From the NCBI GenBank assembly GCA_963971405.1, contig OZ020485.1, positions 48,667,469 through 48,731,468 on the forward strand: a stretch of DNA of 64,000 nucleotides, written 5' to 3'. The DNA comes from Psococerastis gibbosa. Taxonomy: Eukaryota; Arthropoda; Insecta; Psocodea; Psocidae. The position numbers were made by a program, and so were the translations under genes. Shown here piece by piece: positions 21,141 through 31,760 of this stretch (position 1 is the stretch's first letter; every line of letters starts with the position of its first letter). The notes under the pieces are model-generated. The model saw only the letters and a program-made list of their open reading frames with translations, was not told where the DNA came from and searched no databases.

Positions 21141-21271
21141 CGGCTTAGAGGTAGGAGGTCCAGGTGCAAGTTGGCAGAGTACAGTACCGTGTATACAGGT
21201 ACAATTGTACCCTCCGTCGATTGTCGTCACTGTTCCATTCTCTATTACTTCATCACGGAAAAAACACTTCT
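21141..21271 (-). CDS. VWC-type protein, exon (second half-domain)
   Basis: Exon of 131 bp with acceptor TTTCTGCAG and donor GTAAGT on the minus strand. It takes one base from the previous exon to complete a Lys codon and ends at a codon border. It encodes K-C-F-F-R-D-E-V-I-E-N-G-T-V, then Y-N-C-T-C-I-H-G-T-V-L-C-Q. The C...NG...C-x-C...G-x-x-x-C spacing is that of the first half of a VWC domain. Asn-Gly-Thr and Asn-Cys-Thr are possible N-glycosylation sites, which fits an extracellular protein. It ends with a Pro-rich linker (L-A-P-G-P-P-T-S-K-P), so more exons must follow to give the CC-x-x-C half. They may lie in 12-21 kb or outside the window. Confidence 0.7.
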
Positions 21272-21384
21272 CTGCAGAAAGAAAGAAATATTCTTAGAAA
21301 GTTTAGTGCAGAAATATCTTGACCCTCATACAACATAGGCTTTTGATTTTATGTTTTGAGTTGAGATTCCTCATATTATCGGCT

Positions 21385-21422
21385 TTGGTGGTAGCGTGCT
21401 TGTACTTGTGCGAGGCTCAACC
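21385..21422 (+). repeat. SINE B 5' fragment (intronic)
   Basis: GGTGGTAGCGTGCTTGTACTTGTGCGAG only; the rest of the SINE is missing. Confidence 0.5.
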
Positions 21423-21775
21423 ATGCTGGGGATGGCAGTCTGTTTATAGTTTTGTTAATAAGTCTTCGTAATTTGTGAAACCTGAATGTATTTGAGCAAT
21501 GTTTAAATGCATAAAACTCCACTATTTCTGACTTTTTTTTTTAAATTTCCACCGGGCCTCCCTGTTTGAAACTTAAATAATTAATTTATGTTTTTAAAAG
21601 TATAGGCTTAGAGCCTATAAGCCTCGCTAAGTGCTACGTATTGTGGTCGGGCAGTAATTGTTTTAGTCAGAAAAACACAGGCTCGATTTGTTTACAAAAT
21701 ATTTGGAATTTTCCCCCTTTAGGGCATAGGCTAAAACTAAAACGTACACCAAAGTAAGAATACATAAATACTTAC

Positions 21776-21979
21776 TCTTTGGGACGGTGTGGTGCTGGGA
21801 TTTGCGGCAGGCTCGGCAACACTGTCCTCTGACGTGTACGGTTTGATTTTGAGGACATGGCAACACAGGGCAGGTACATTGTGAACAGGTCTGCAGGCCG
21901 TCGAAGCACTTGCAACATTTCCCGTCAATAGCCTCTTCCGTATCATGCTGAATTAACCAGCCTTGACTTGTCGTGCAGT
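21776..21979 (-). CDS. VWC-type protein, main VWC exon
   Basis: Exon of 204 bp (acceptor GATATTACAG, donor GTAAGTA on the minus strand), phase 2 in and 1 out. It joins in frame to both neighbours. It encodes D-C-T-T-S-Q-G-W, then G-K-C-C-K-C-F-D-G-L, then T-C-S-Q-C-T-C-P-V-L-P-C-P and finally G-Q-C-C-R-A-C-R. The C-x-x-C-x-C core and closing C-C-x-x-C are the hallmark of von Willebrand factor type C domains. In animals these domains occur in secreted, often BMP-binding proteins (chordin, crossveinless-2 and CRIM families) and in small immune-related proteins; which applies here cannot be told. I see no catalytic motif. Confidence 0.75.
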
Positions 21980-22018
21980 CTGTAATATCAATCAAATTTT
22001 AGTATGTGACGAAGCAGT

Positions 22019-22310
22019 TGCAACCAAGTGTACAAGAAGAGCTCACTGGATCGGGCGTATGCAGTGACATGAGAACTTCACCAGTTGCATTCCAAGGAAT
22101 CATGGTAGGTGTCAGCCGACTTGGGCGCCCAAGAAAGGAATTTCAGCAGCAAGTGATGAGGCTGGGGGATGTAAAGACCAGTAAGTACGTGGAGCTGAAG
22201 AGGGTGTGGCAGGATCGAAGGGCGACGGGAGAGGAGGCATCGACGCCACATGTTGCTGACAACCAGCCAAACGGCTCTAACTTAAATAGAGAAGAAGCAG
22301 CGACATGAAA
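22019..22310 (+). pseudogene. LINE 3'-end remnant in a VWC-gene intron
   Basis: Plus-strand frame with L-G-R-P-R-K-E-F-Q-Q-Q-V, then Y-V-E-L-K-R-V-W-Q-D-R and the tail E-A-S-T-P-H-V-A-D-N-Q-P. This is the usual end of LINE reverse transcriptase proteins. It opposes the host gene's direction. Confidence 0.6.
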
Positions 22311-22722
22311 GTTGGCAGAGTTATGGGGAGAATTTATGCATCATTCGGGATAAAAAATAAAAATAAATTTTAATTAATAGATACAAACATCTTCGATTTA
22401 TATGGGAAATTAGTCTAAGATTAGGCTAAAAAAGCGTATTTAGCTTCTTTCGTGTCATTAATTAAAACAAGGGAAACGCTAATGTTCAATCAAGAGGGGG
22501 GGGGGGGAGGAGGATTTTTAAATATTTTAAATAATGGAAGTTCAGATTTTGCAGACGAAACCTAAAATAATTATTTAGAATTATTTCAGCAAGCAGGCCT
22601 AGGAGTTGTTGCTAAACTGACACCAATTCTAATCTAATCTCAAAATCTAATCAAAAAGTTTCATTAGGTATGTACTCGTTTCAGTAGGTATGATAGGTTC
22701 TAGATTTTTTCTAATGACATAC
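22311..22722 (-). other. Intron sequence
   Basis: Between two VWC exons. Holds a G tract (22496-22508); nothing else recognised. Confidence 0.4.
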
Positions 22723-22764
22723 CTTTTCCATGGGCTGTGATGTTGTTGACCGTTATTTCCGCCT
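22723..22764 (-). CDS. VWC-type protein, 42-bp linker exon
   Basis: Tiny exon found by splice logic: acceptor TTTTAGTTTCAG and donor GTATGT on the minus strand, phase 2 in and 1 out, matching both neighbours. It encodes A-E-I-T-V-N-N-I-T-A-H-G-K with an Asn-Ile-Thr glycosylation site. The first codon joins as Glu and the last as Asp. It is too short to show as an open frame, but the double phase match is hard to explain by chance. Confidence 0.6.
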
Positions 22765-23404
22765 CTGAAACTAAAATAAATTCATGATTATTAATTGTAG
22801 GCGAACAGGACGTGGATTCCTCACGGTTCCTAATTACAAATTAACACACAGCAGAAATTCTGTCAACTATAGAGGTTTGAGTTACTATATAATGAAATGA
22901 TTAGGGCCGGATACAATGAAAATATTACCTTGTCTATCATTAAGAACTATATTGTAAGTCTACTCACAGATACAGTTTGAAAAAATATATTGTTAGTGTG
23001 ACGAACTAGTAAATAACCTACTACAGTAAAAAATTGTGTGGTGATCCCAACGCGCCTTTTTGACTTTGTGGCACCGGTTCAGTATAATTTGTTATGTTTT
23101 TTTTTGATAAATACACGCATTATTATTATTATTATTGTATTGATAGGTACTTGATAGAAATCTAAGCAAAACAAAATTTTTGGTGATGATGATTGTGATA
23201 GTGATGTGGATTCTACATCCTTAAAAACAAAAAAACAAAGAGAAAACTTTCAAATTTACCCTTATCGAAAGATAAGTAAATTTATATTTTTAATGATACT
23301 AAAATCAAATAATTTTTTAACTAATAAACTATTAAATCTTTAAATAGGCCTATTAGTGTAAATTTTGAAGTTTTGAGTTTGTAATAGAGTTCTAACCTTT
23401 CCAA
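22765..23404 (-). other. Start of the 14.3-kb intron
   Basis: AT-rich sequence with an ATT microsatellite (about 23120-23137) and a GTGATG-rich patch (23182-23206). No exon seen. Confidence 0.4.
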
Positions 23405-23410
23405 AACTAA

Positions 23411-23788
23411 CGGCCTTATACCATGTTGAATCCATTAGAGCAGAGCATGTTTTAAACTGCAGAACACTAGGTAGTCTTCACAGCATTGGCAGGGGAACAT
23501 GATGGTGGGACATGGCAACGCGCTGAGACTATACCCGTCAGTCAGCGTGCGTGTCGAGTCCTAGTCACCTCCGATTTAATCATGTGACTACCATGTTCCC
23601 CAAGTGGTTCGGAATCCACTATAATCAGGAGGTCCACCCTGGCAGTCAACTCCCATTCCTCCGAGGTGAGAGAGTCTGCCCTTAGGGTGCCTCATGTTAA
23701 CAAACAGACTCACTCCCCCCGCCAGGCTGACAGGGTTGCTTAAAGCAGAAATGCGGAAAGCAGGCGTTAGAAACAACAACAACAACAC
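23411..23788 (+). mobile_element. SINE C, long variant with AAC tail
   Basis: Most complete plus-strand SINE C: CCATGTTGAATCCATTAGAGC head, GGTTCGGAATCCACT at 23609, AGACTCACTCC, CTGACAGGGTTGCTTAAAGC, then an AAC repeat tail. Longer than the 290-bp form at 40004, so two subfamilies or two tail types exist. Confidence 0.7.
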
Positions 23789-23800
23789 TTTTCCAAAAGT

Positions 23801-24063
23801 TAGAATTCTATTACAAAGACGTTCATTTATAGCCATAGCATTACTTGCATCATTTTAATTATAGACTAAATTCCTTCTGACAAGAATAATGAGAGATGTA
23901 AATGAGTACAATAGGCACATCGACCTCTTCTACTGTATACTTCTACATTCCTAAACAGTCCGCCAATCATCGACGAAAAAACTATCGCCAGATCCACCTC
24001 GACATAGTCCAGCCATCCGTGGCCCAATCGTCTTCTCCCTAGGGCTTGAGCAAGGCTGCTCTT
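23801..24063. other. Flank of the giant inverted repeat
   Basis: No feature recognised. Confidence 0.3.
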
Positions 24064-24299
24064 TAGTCCGGGAGCCAGGGGGGGTCTCACTTGACGAAGT
24101 TCCGGAGAAGGTTTGAGCTCATGAGGCGCTTAGGATGTGTCTCTAGTCTGTAAAAAACCTTTTCTTACGAGCCGGCTCTGGGGCTTTTGGGTGCTACAAA
24201 TTTTTTAAAGTGCCTAATTTTTGGAAAAACTTGACGAACTGGTGGGTTAAAAATTTTCAAAGAAAACTACGCTGAACTATGTACAGTAGACGAAATCTT

Positions 24300-25990
24300 G
24301 AAATCAGAGGATTCCCTGGGGACTTTCACCTCATAAGAAGCAATCCAAAAAGGGTGGGAACGGGAAAAATTTGACAAAGAGGTGGGCTTATAATTTCCTT
24401 ATATATGATTCCCATCGTTCTCCTGAGCACAAAAACAAAAAAATAAGAAGTTTCTGTTGGGACATTCATCCCTTAAGAAGGGGACAAATTTTTGTCAAAT
24501 TAAACTTGACGAACGAGATTTTGAGAAATCTCAATTTGGAACAGTGCATAGTAGTTTCTAGTATGCCAAAACGTAATTATAAGAAAATTCCGTTAGGGCT
24601 TTCAACCCTTAAGAAGCAATCCAAAAAAGGAGGGAACGGGAAAAATTTGTCGAAGAGGAGGGCTTATAATTTCCCCCTATCTGAAAACCATGTTTTACCC
24701 AAGTCTGAAAACTGAAAATAAGAATTTTTCGTTGGGGCTTTCATCCCTTAAGAGTGGTTCAAATTTTCGTCAAATTTTTCTTGACGAACGAGATAGTGAC
24801 ATTTCTCAATTTTAAATAATACCTAGTAGTTTTTAGTATGTGAAAACGTAATTATCAGAAAATTCCGTTGGGGCTTTCACCCCTTAAGAAGCAATCCAAA
24901 AGGGGTGGGATCGGGAAAAATTTGACAAAGAGGTGGGCTTATAATTTCCCTATGTATGATTCCCACCGTTCTCCTGAGCACGAAAACGAAAAATAAGAAG
25001 TTTCTGTTGGGACATTCATCCCTTAAGAGGGGGACAAATTTTCGTCAAATTAAACTTGACGAACGAGATTTTGAGAAATCTCAATTTGGAACAATGCATA
25101 GTACTTTCTAGTATGTCAAAACGTAATTATAAGAAAATTCCTTTGGGGCTTTCATCCCTTAAGAAGCAATCCAAAAAGGGAGGGAACGGAAAAAATTTGT
25201 CGAAGAGGAGGGTTTATAATTTCCCCTTATCTGAAAACCATAGTTCACCCAAATCTGAAAACTGAAAATAAGAATTTTTCGTTGGGGCTTTCATCCCTTA
25301 AGAGTGGTTCAAATTTTCGTCAAATTTTTCTTGACGAACGAGATAATGACATTTCTCAATTTTAAATAATACCTAGTAGTTTTTAGTATGTGAAAACGTA
25401 ATTATCAGAAAATTCCGTTGGGGCTTTCACCCCTTAAGAATCAATCCAAAAGGGGTGGGACCGGGAAAAATTTGACGAAGAGGTGGGCTTATAATTTCCC
25501 TATATATGATTCCCACCGTTCTCTTGAGCTCGAAAAAGAAAAATAAGAAGTTTCTGTTGGGACATTCATCCCTTAAGAAGGGGACAAATTTTCGTCAAAT
25601 TAAACTTGACGAACGAGATGTTGACAAATCTCAATTTTTAACAATTCATAGTAGTTTCTAGTATGACAAAACGTAATTATAAGAAAATTCCATTGGGGCT
25701 TTCACCCCTTAAGAAGCAATCCAATAAGGAGGGAACAGGAAAAATTTGTCGAAGAGGTGGGCTAATAAGTTCCCCTTATCTGAAAACCATGGTTCACCCA
25801 AGTCTGAAAACTGAAAATAAGAATTTTTCGTTGGGGCTTTCATCCCTTAAGACTGGTTCAAATTTTTGTATAATTTTACTTGACGAATGAGAGGATGACA
25901 AATATCAAATTGAAACTATGCGTAATAGTGTCTAGTATGTGTAAACTTAAATATAAGAAAATTCCGTCGGGGCTTTCACGCTTTAAGACG
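24300..25990 (+). repeat. Higher-order tandem array, 4 x about 138 bp = 550 bp
   Basis: GAAGTTTCTGTTGGGACATTC recurs at 24447, 24997 and 25547, an exact 550-bp period. Inside each period a monomer of about 138 bp repeats four times, marked by (T/C)CGTT-GGGCTTTCA-CCCTTAAGA near 24450, 24588, 24726 and 24865. The monomers differ from each other more than the 550-bp units do. CTTGACGAACGAGAT is shared. Open frames of 69-114 residues here are by-products. Confidence 0.85.
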
Positions 25991-26074
25991 CTATTCATAA
26001 GGGATGTCATGGTGTGGTACCGGCCAAGAGCATCGGTGATGAAGTAAAGGAAAGCACATGTGGGCGGGGCTATA

Positions 26075-26431
26075 TGTCAGCAATATAACCCAAGAACAAA
26101 ATAACACATAGGACATTGATTTTGGGACGGCTGTCCATATACGAACTATTAAGAAATTTCATCTGAGACTTGCTCTCCTGAGCTTATGGCAATAATTGAG
26201 GACATGAACTCTCTATTTTACGGTATTATTGAAAAAGACCGCATTTTCCCTTTGCCTCGAAAACAAGATATGAAGTTATTGCTTTAAAAGCATGCATTCC
26301 AATCATGGCTTTAGAGACATCGGGTCCCATTCTCATAGCCAAGAGGGTGGCGTCAATAGCTCGCCTAATGAGCACTCGTCCCAAAATCAATGTAGTAGGT
26401 GTTATTTTGTTCTTGGGTTATATTGCTGACA
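26075..26431. repeat. 357-bp palindrome inside the left arm
   Basis: The ends TGTCAGCAATATAACCC and GGGTTATATTGCTGACA are inverted, with about 55 bp of near-perfect pairing that includes GAACAAAATAACAC and GATTTTGGGACG. Its counterpart in the right arm is 32827-33183. Probably a MITE captured before the arms were duplicated. Confidence 0.7.
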
Positions 26432-27074
26432 AAAAAAAATTGGTTGTCTATATATCGGTTGTAAAGTCGGTTTACGGACGATAGTTTTACGTGACAACCC
26501 CTAAATCAACTTAAACATAATTAACTAACTTAAACAATATATGGCTGGAAAGAGTACCGTAGTTTGCATTTTTTAAATAGATAATAATGGGGCCGAAAGA
26601 GTCCTATTTCGGTTGAAAATCGTGTGCACCCCCTGACGTTTCACACCCTTAAAGCGAAACCCCTTGTTTGATCACCACAAATATAGCATGGCCTGAAAGA
26701 GGAGAAATAGACGAAGACATGGGTATAATTTCAATGAAGGTAGGCCTTCCTCGTCAGCCTAAAAAAATTGCTTTAAACCCCCCCCCCCCATGCAATTCAA
26801 ATGGGATTGCTGCTAATGCGTCATTTTGTGTTCTACTCGTGTTGCAGGGGTGAAGGGTTGAATTTGAAAATATTTATTTATACTCGTTTGAAACCATAAT
26901 TTGTACTGCTTGTAATGAAATTTAAAAATTCAAAATTAATTTCGGTTGAAAATTGCAGGCTGTGGAATTTTTTTTACTCTATAGATGCATATAAATTGTA
27001 AAATACCCCTTAAAACAGTTTTTCGCCGATACAGTGATGGCTTACCCTAAATATATGTCTGGAAAGAGTAGCTG

Positions 27075-27581
27075 GACATCACCTATTAAACCCATTTAAG
27101 AAAGGGCAAAACATCCAAAAAGTTTGGGAACCACTGGTCTAGACCCTCTGGCCCCGGCGTTTTTAAGTGTTTTTTTCACATCTCGGTTCGGTCGCATTTA
27201 ACTGAACAGCCAATAGTGTGCTGAATTGAATATTTTGCATGCTGAATCAATTCTCAATACTCTTACTACGAAGTAAACCTCCTAAAGGTTGCCATGTCTA
27301 ATGACTAACTCATAGCTACTGTACGACCCTAGCCATGAGAGGCTTACTGGGCTGCAGCCCCTCTCGCGAAATGAAAAATTAACAACTAACTAAAAATAGT
27401 AGCCTACCGCCACTAGATAAACAAATATTAAACAACAAATTAAGGAATTACAACTCCCTTGAGTACACACTCTATAATATTGTTTCAATAAATATGGACC
27501 CAAGAAAAATTGGAACGAGATGTGATACTACATAAATTCATATGGTATATGTTGTATATTGAAGAAAGCAATCAACAATCA
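27075..27581. other. Spacer of the inverted repeat, left part
   Basis: 27123-27137 (TTTGGGAACCACTG) looks like the right end of a common hAT type. The rest is unassigned, with GGGCTGCAGCCCC at about 27349. Confidence 0.4.
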
Positions 27582-28328
27582 AAGAATTGGTCCGAGTTTA
27601 CTCGAACATGTTTTCCAATTTATCAAGTAGTAGATAGAGAAAATGAGTAATTTCAAGGTAAATAATTTTCCTATGTTTTAATTTTGGATATATCAGGGGG
27701 CGGAGGGGTTGTCCACCTGGCGTCACTGGATGTGAGGTAAATTCTAGATACCTCACAGTAATAATGGCAGGGCACGCATTGGATTTGAGCGTGAATTTTC
27801 AAAAATTTTTTAAAAGAAATGTTTTTGCACCAAACCAAATAGTTTCTTGGTAAGGAAACCTGTCCGGTTTCGTTACTCAATTTAACACCTAAAACATGCC
27901 TGAAGGTACAAATCATCGATAGAAAGGTTAAAAAGGATAAATTATTTTTTAACCATTTTTAATGAAAATTTAGTTATTTTTATTTTTTACTCTCAGAAGC
28001 AAACTATCAAGGGGCAAGTGCCCCACCGCATTTTGTTAACGTTAATAACGACTACAATATATGTGAATTTAAATGAAATCGTTGGAGCCGTTTTTGATAA
28101 ATAAATTTTTTAGACGTTTTTGGAGTTTTTTGAGAATAAAACCCCCCAAATTGAGATAGATCAAAATAAATTGACGCAAGGTATGATTTTTATGAACCTA
28201 CATGCCAAATTTCATCTAAATCGACTGGGTAGTTTGTCTGGAAATCGATGAACAGACAGACAGATTGAGTGACAGAGCGACAGACTTTTCGTAAAAAACA
28301 CTTTTTTGGGCTCCTGGGACCTCACAAC

Positions 28329-29892
28329 CAGTGGCGTAAATAAGACCACGCAACCCCCCGCGGCGCGGGGGGGGGGGGGCACAGCATTGTGGGGGCGCAC
28401 TTCGATTCCCAAAAATAATAAGATAATCTATGTAATTAATAAAAATATTAAATATCAATTTGTTTTCGAAGTTGACTATAATTATTATGAAGTTAGGAAC
28501 TTCATCTCATTTAAAACTAAAAATTATATTTTTCGTCAGTACTGCGGTACACCAGGGGCAGCAGAATGCACTGGGTACTGGAAAAACCAGACAGGGACTG
28601 GGACGTTTTCCATTAGACCTACTATTTTATTATTTATTCTACAAACTTTTTATTCCCATTCCACCAAGACTTTAAGCAAGGGGGCATATTGGGCTGCAGC
28701 CTCCCCCCTCCCCATAAATAACATAAGTAACGTGAATATGTCTTCCTCTATAAATTATAAGCTTTGCTGCTGTTATAATCGTAAAACCCCACTATTTCGG
28801 GCCTATTTTTTTTAAAAAACCTCCGGGGGAGACCCCCGTGCCCCCCTGTTTGCTGCAATATGAATAAGGATTCCTTTGTCAGTTTTGTAAAAATCTATAC
28901 GTTACTGCTGTTAAAATGCGTAACACTCCACTATATTCATTGGCGTAGATGGGGGGGGGGGGGTCCTGGCGGGGGGCTAAGCCCGGGGTTTTTGGTGACA
29001 AAGACGTTATGGAGGCGAAAGGCATAGCATCTACAATAACGAAAGGGAAATTAATTCTTGGTATGCCTATTTTACATGCAAGACATCATAAAAAAATCGA
29101 CATATTGATCATGTACTTTCACAAAAACTTGTTACTCAAAATGCTTAAAATTCCAATATTTCAGACTTATTTTCTCAAACTTTTCTAAGTAGGAAACCCC
29201 CGGGCCCCCCTCCGTGGTAGTTTTATTGGTCGGTAAAAACTCAACTTTACTGCTTGGAAAATGCGAAAAACCTCACTAATTTGAGCCTATTTGTCGATTT
29301 TTTTTCCGGGGGAGAGCCCCGGGCCCCCCTTTTTCTAGGGTATAACATGCGCAAAACCTCACTAATTTGGGCCTATTTATCAATTGTTTTTCTTTTTTTT
29401 CTCCAGGGGGGACCCCCGGGCCCCCCTTTCTTCTTTCTCACTTCAGAAGTGAATGAGTAATGATTCCCGGTTTTGGGGTCCTAAAGCCCCCCCCCCCCCC
29501 CAGAAATGTTGGGAATTTACGCCAATGACTATATTACACTTATATTATCAATTTTTTTCCCCGGGGGAGACTCCCGGGCCCCCCTCTTTGGATTACGTGC
29601 AATATTGTTTCTATAAGATCTAGTCCGCATATCTGCAAAATGTTGTCTGGCTGTGTCCCCACTAATTTAGCTTTTTATATGTACCTATGGTAACATAAAT
29701 AGCCTACGAGTAACACCATAACCTGCATAACCTGGGATAGGATCACAGCCACCCCCGAAAAAAATCGTGGCTAAGGCTTGCATTCCACTAATGACAATCA
29801 CTAGTAACAAAGATGAAATAATAAGACAAGGTAGGGCGCACCAAAGGTCTTGCGGGGGGAGGGGGGCGCAGCAAAAGTTATTTACGCTACTG
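28329..29892. mobile_element. Non-autonomous hAT element, 1564 bp, with 8-bp TSD
   Basis: Ends CAGTGGCGTAAATAA and its inverse TTATTTACGCTACTG. Flanks are CTCACAAC (28321-28328) and CTCAAAAC (29893-29900); the intact CAGA element has CTCAAAAC once, which proves the insertion. Just inside the ends lie G tracts. The interior repeats a CCGGGGG-GA-CCCCCGGGCCCCCC motif several times. A related end is at 55524. No transposase seen. Confidence 0.9.
28938..29527. mobile_element. Second hAT element, 590 bp, nested in the first
   Basis: Ends CATTGGCGTAGAT and ATTTACGCCAATG (inverted). Flanked by perfect ACTATATT at 28930-28937 and 29528-29535. Also bounded internally by G and C tracts. The interior carries direct repeats of AAAACCTCACTAATTTG-GCCTATTT. 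Confidence 0.9.
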
Positions 29893-29962
29893 CTCAAAAC
29901 GTGTAAATCCGGTGAAATCTCGGGGCTCCTTATAGTACTGCGTATAAATTGGAAAGCAAAAA

Positions 29963-30346
29963 TTTCTACAATTTATGCTTCATAGGACTGTTATTGGCCG
30001 GAAAACTGGCCAAGGGCCGAGAAATTACCCAACATTAAAATTTTTGGTTTTCTCTAACTTCGCCCCTAATTATACAATTCGAAAATTTTCTTCAATTTAT
30101 GCTTCAGAGTCCTGTCATTGGTCGGAAAAATTGCCCAAGGACCAAGAAATAGCCCAAAGTTAAATTTTTGGTTTTCTCTAACATAGCCCCTAATTACACA
30201 ATTCGTAAACATTTCTTCAATTTATGCTTCAAAGATCTCTTATTGGTCGGAAAAGTGGCCAAGGGCCGAGAAATTACCCAAAGTTAAACTATTCGGTTTT
30301 CTTTAACTTCCCCCCTAATTCGAAAAATTTCTTCAATTTATGCTAA
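29963..30346 (+). repeat. Tandem repeat, about 124-bp unit, 3 copies
   Basis: ATTTATGCTTCA-AG recurs at 29971, 30095 and 30220, and partially at 30336. Each unit holds TTATTGG-CGGAAAA-TGGCCAAGG and TTGGTTTTCTCTAAC. Diverged copies in inverse orientation lie at 31300-31760. Confidence 0.7.
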
Positions 30347-31048
30347 GCAGTAATAATTTATTTTCTGACACCGTTTTCATCATTCGTTCTAATATATATG
30401 TTATGTTATCGCACAGTTGCATGACTTGATTTACGAAAAACAGCTAAAAAATGGTTATTTTCTGTAAAATTTGATTTTGTCACATAAAATGGCCATTGGG
30501 GATGTCCGAGTTGCTCTCCATGCATGCTCATTCTGCGGGAACTACACATTCCTGGTACGATACATTGTATCATTATTCCCTTACATCTAATCTTACCTTT
30601 CAAGTATGGAGTGAGGGCACAACCTTCACAATTTCAATTTTTTGAATAATAGGCCCGATGAGGTGGGTTTACGTATTGTGATAGCATTCACACTGAGAAC
30701 TTACCGACGATGATTTCATTTTTCCTACATGGCTACATGTCACCTGGAGATTTCATGTGTGAAAAATAGGACTGAAATAATGAGGTTTTTAAAACGCATT
30801 TTTATAGCATTAAAGTTTTGAATTTACAGACGAGCCCGAGTTGGGCTAGCTGTGACTAATTATTTAAGTAACTATATATTAATTGAATTCAATAATATTG
30901 GCAAACAAAATACAGGCAAAACTGTTGTAACAAATAGTGAAGTGTGAGAAAAATCATGATTATTAGCCTACGAAGGTATTTAAATTGAAAAAAAAAATGC
31001 ATTAACAGAATACATAATATGCTAGGCCTATAATGGATGCGAAAATTG
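30347..31048. other. Unassigned spacer DNA
   Basis: No gene or repeat family recognised within the spacer of the inverted repeat. Confidence 0.35.
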
Positions 31049-31225
31049 AAATAAATAAATAATGACTTTATTCTGTTATTATGCCAACCTAGTGGAGTTA
31101 GGGCTATAAAGCCTTCTCTCATACTCAACTAGAAAAGCCCAGGCCTGCCTGCTTTACATGCCCTCCGAAGCATGATCAGAAAATTTATCATATGTGGGAC
31201 TCAAACCAACAACAGACATGAATCG
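31049..31225 (-). repeat. SINE A copy
   Basis: Minus orientation: AAATAAATAATGACTTTATT tail, GCCAACCTAGTGGAGTTAGG and GCTTTACATGCCCTCCGAAGC as in 2451-2673; the head is decayed around GGACTCAAACCAAC. Confidence 0.7.
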
Positions 31226-31299
31226 GCAAGGAAGGAAAAAAAAATGAGGGTTTTTAACGAAACTACGATGATTAGGGGCCGCTCTTGGTGTTGAATGGG

Positions 31300-31760
31300 G
31301 CTAATCTGCTTTCCCTAGAAACTGAAAAAATGTTCAAATACTGTAATTAAGCCCAAAATTATCTCGTTCTTGGCAACTTTTCTAACCAATAACAGCGATA
31401 TCGATTATGATATTTCTTATAAATATATTAATTAATAATTATATTATATTTAATTATTTTTTATTATTTTATTATAAATATAATAATTAATTAATATATT
31501 TGTCGAATTGTGCATTTAGGGGTGAAATTATTAAAATAAAAATTAAACTTGAAATTTGGCAATTGTTCCGCTCTTGCCATATTTTTCCGTCCATAACAGT
31601 ATTCTGAACCAGAAATTTAAGAAAATTTTCGGATAATGTGATTTAGAGCGAAGTTAGTGAAAACCAAAATTTTGGGTAATATCTTTACTCTTGGCCACTT
31701 TTCCGACTAATAGCTCAATTCTTAAGCATAAATTCAAAATTTATGTTAAGTGACTTAACC
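31300..31760 (-). repeat. Diverged inverse copies of the 124-bp repeat, with an AT palindrome
   Basis: GGCAACTTTTCTAACCAATAAC, GCCATATTTTTCCGTCCATAAC and GGCCACTTTTCCGACTAATAGC are three versions of one repeat motif on the minus strand. Between them, 31415-31500 is a long ATATTAATTAAT palindrome. This extends the inverted symmetry of the surrounding structure inward. Confidence 0.55.

Larger units (their letters stand above)
24064..27074 (+). repeat. Left arm of a 12.8-kb inverted repeat (Foldback-like)
   Basis: Its reverse complement is found at 32207-36907 with few differences. The outer border is TAGTCCGGGAGCC here and GGCTCCCGGACTA on the right; beyond these the flanks diverge, apart from CTT on both sides, a possible 3-bp duplication. 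Order inward: unique 0.24 kb, the higher-order tandem array, GGAAAGCACATG-GGGCGGGG, a 357-bp palindrome, then about 0.6 kb of single-copy arm ending near TAAATATATGTCTGGAAAGAG. Long arms with inner tandem repeats are typical of Foldback/Galileo-type DNA elements. No transposase is visible. Confidence 0.85.
27582..29958 (-). mobile_element. CAGA/hairpin element, copy 3, split by a hAT element
   Basis: 27582-28328 matches one part of the element (GAGTTTACTCGAACATG, CAGA repeats near 28252-28288) and 29893-29958 matches the remainder (AAAACGTGTAAATCC to ATAAATTGGAAAGC). The 1564 bp between them are a hAT insertion. Confidence 0.85.

Noticed and set aside
24371..24715. 114-residue open frame, near-identical to one at 36256-36600
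   Set aside because: Both lie in the tandem array of the inverted-repeat arms; the peptide repeats only because the DNA does.
28306..28815. 169-residue open frame
   Set aside because: Covers the border of the hAT element and its G tract; not conserved protein.
27582..29958. Helitron origin for the CAGA element because of its terminal hairpins
   Set aside because: No TC start or CTRR end was visible in the copies, so the class is left open.
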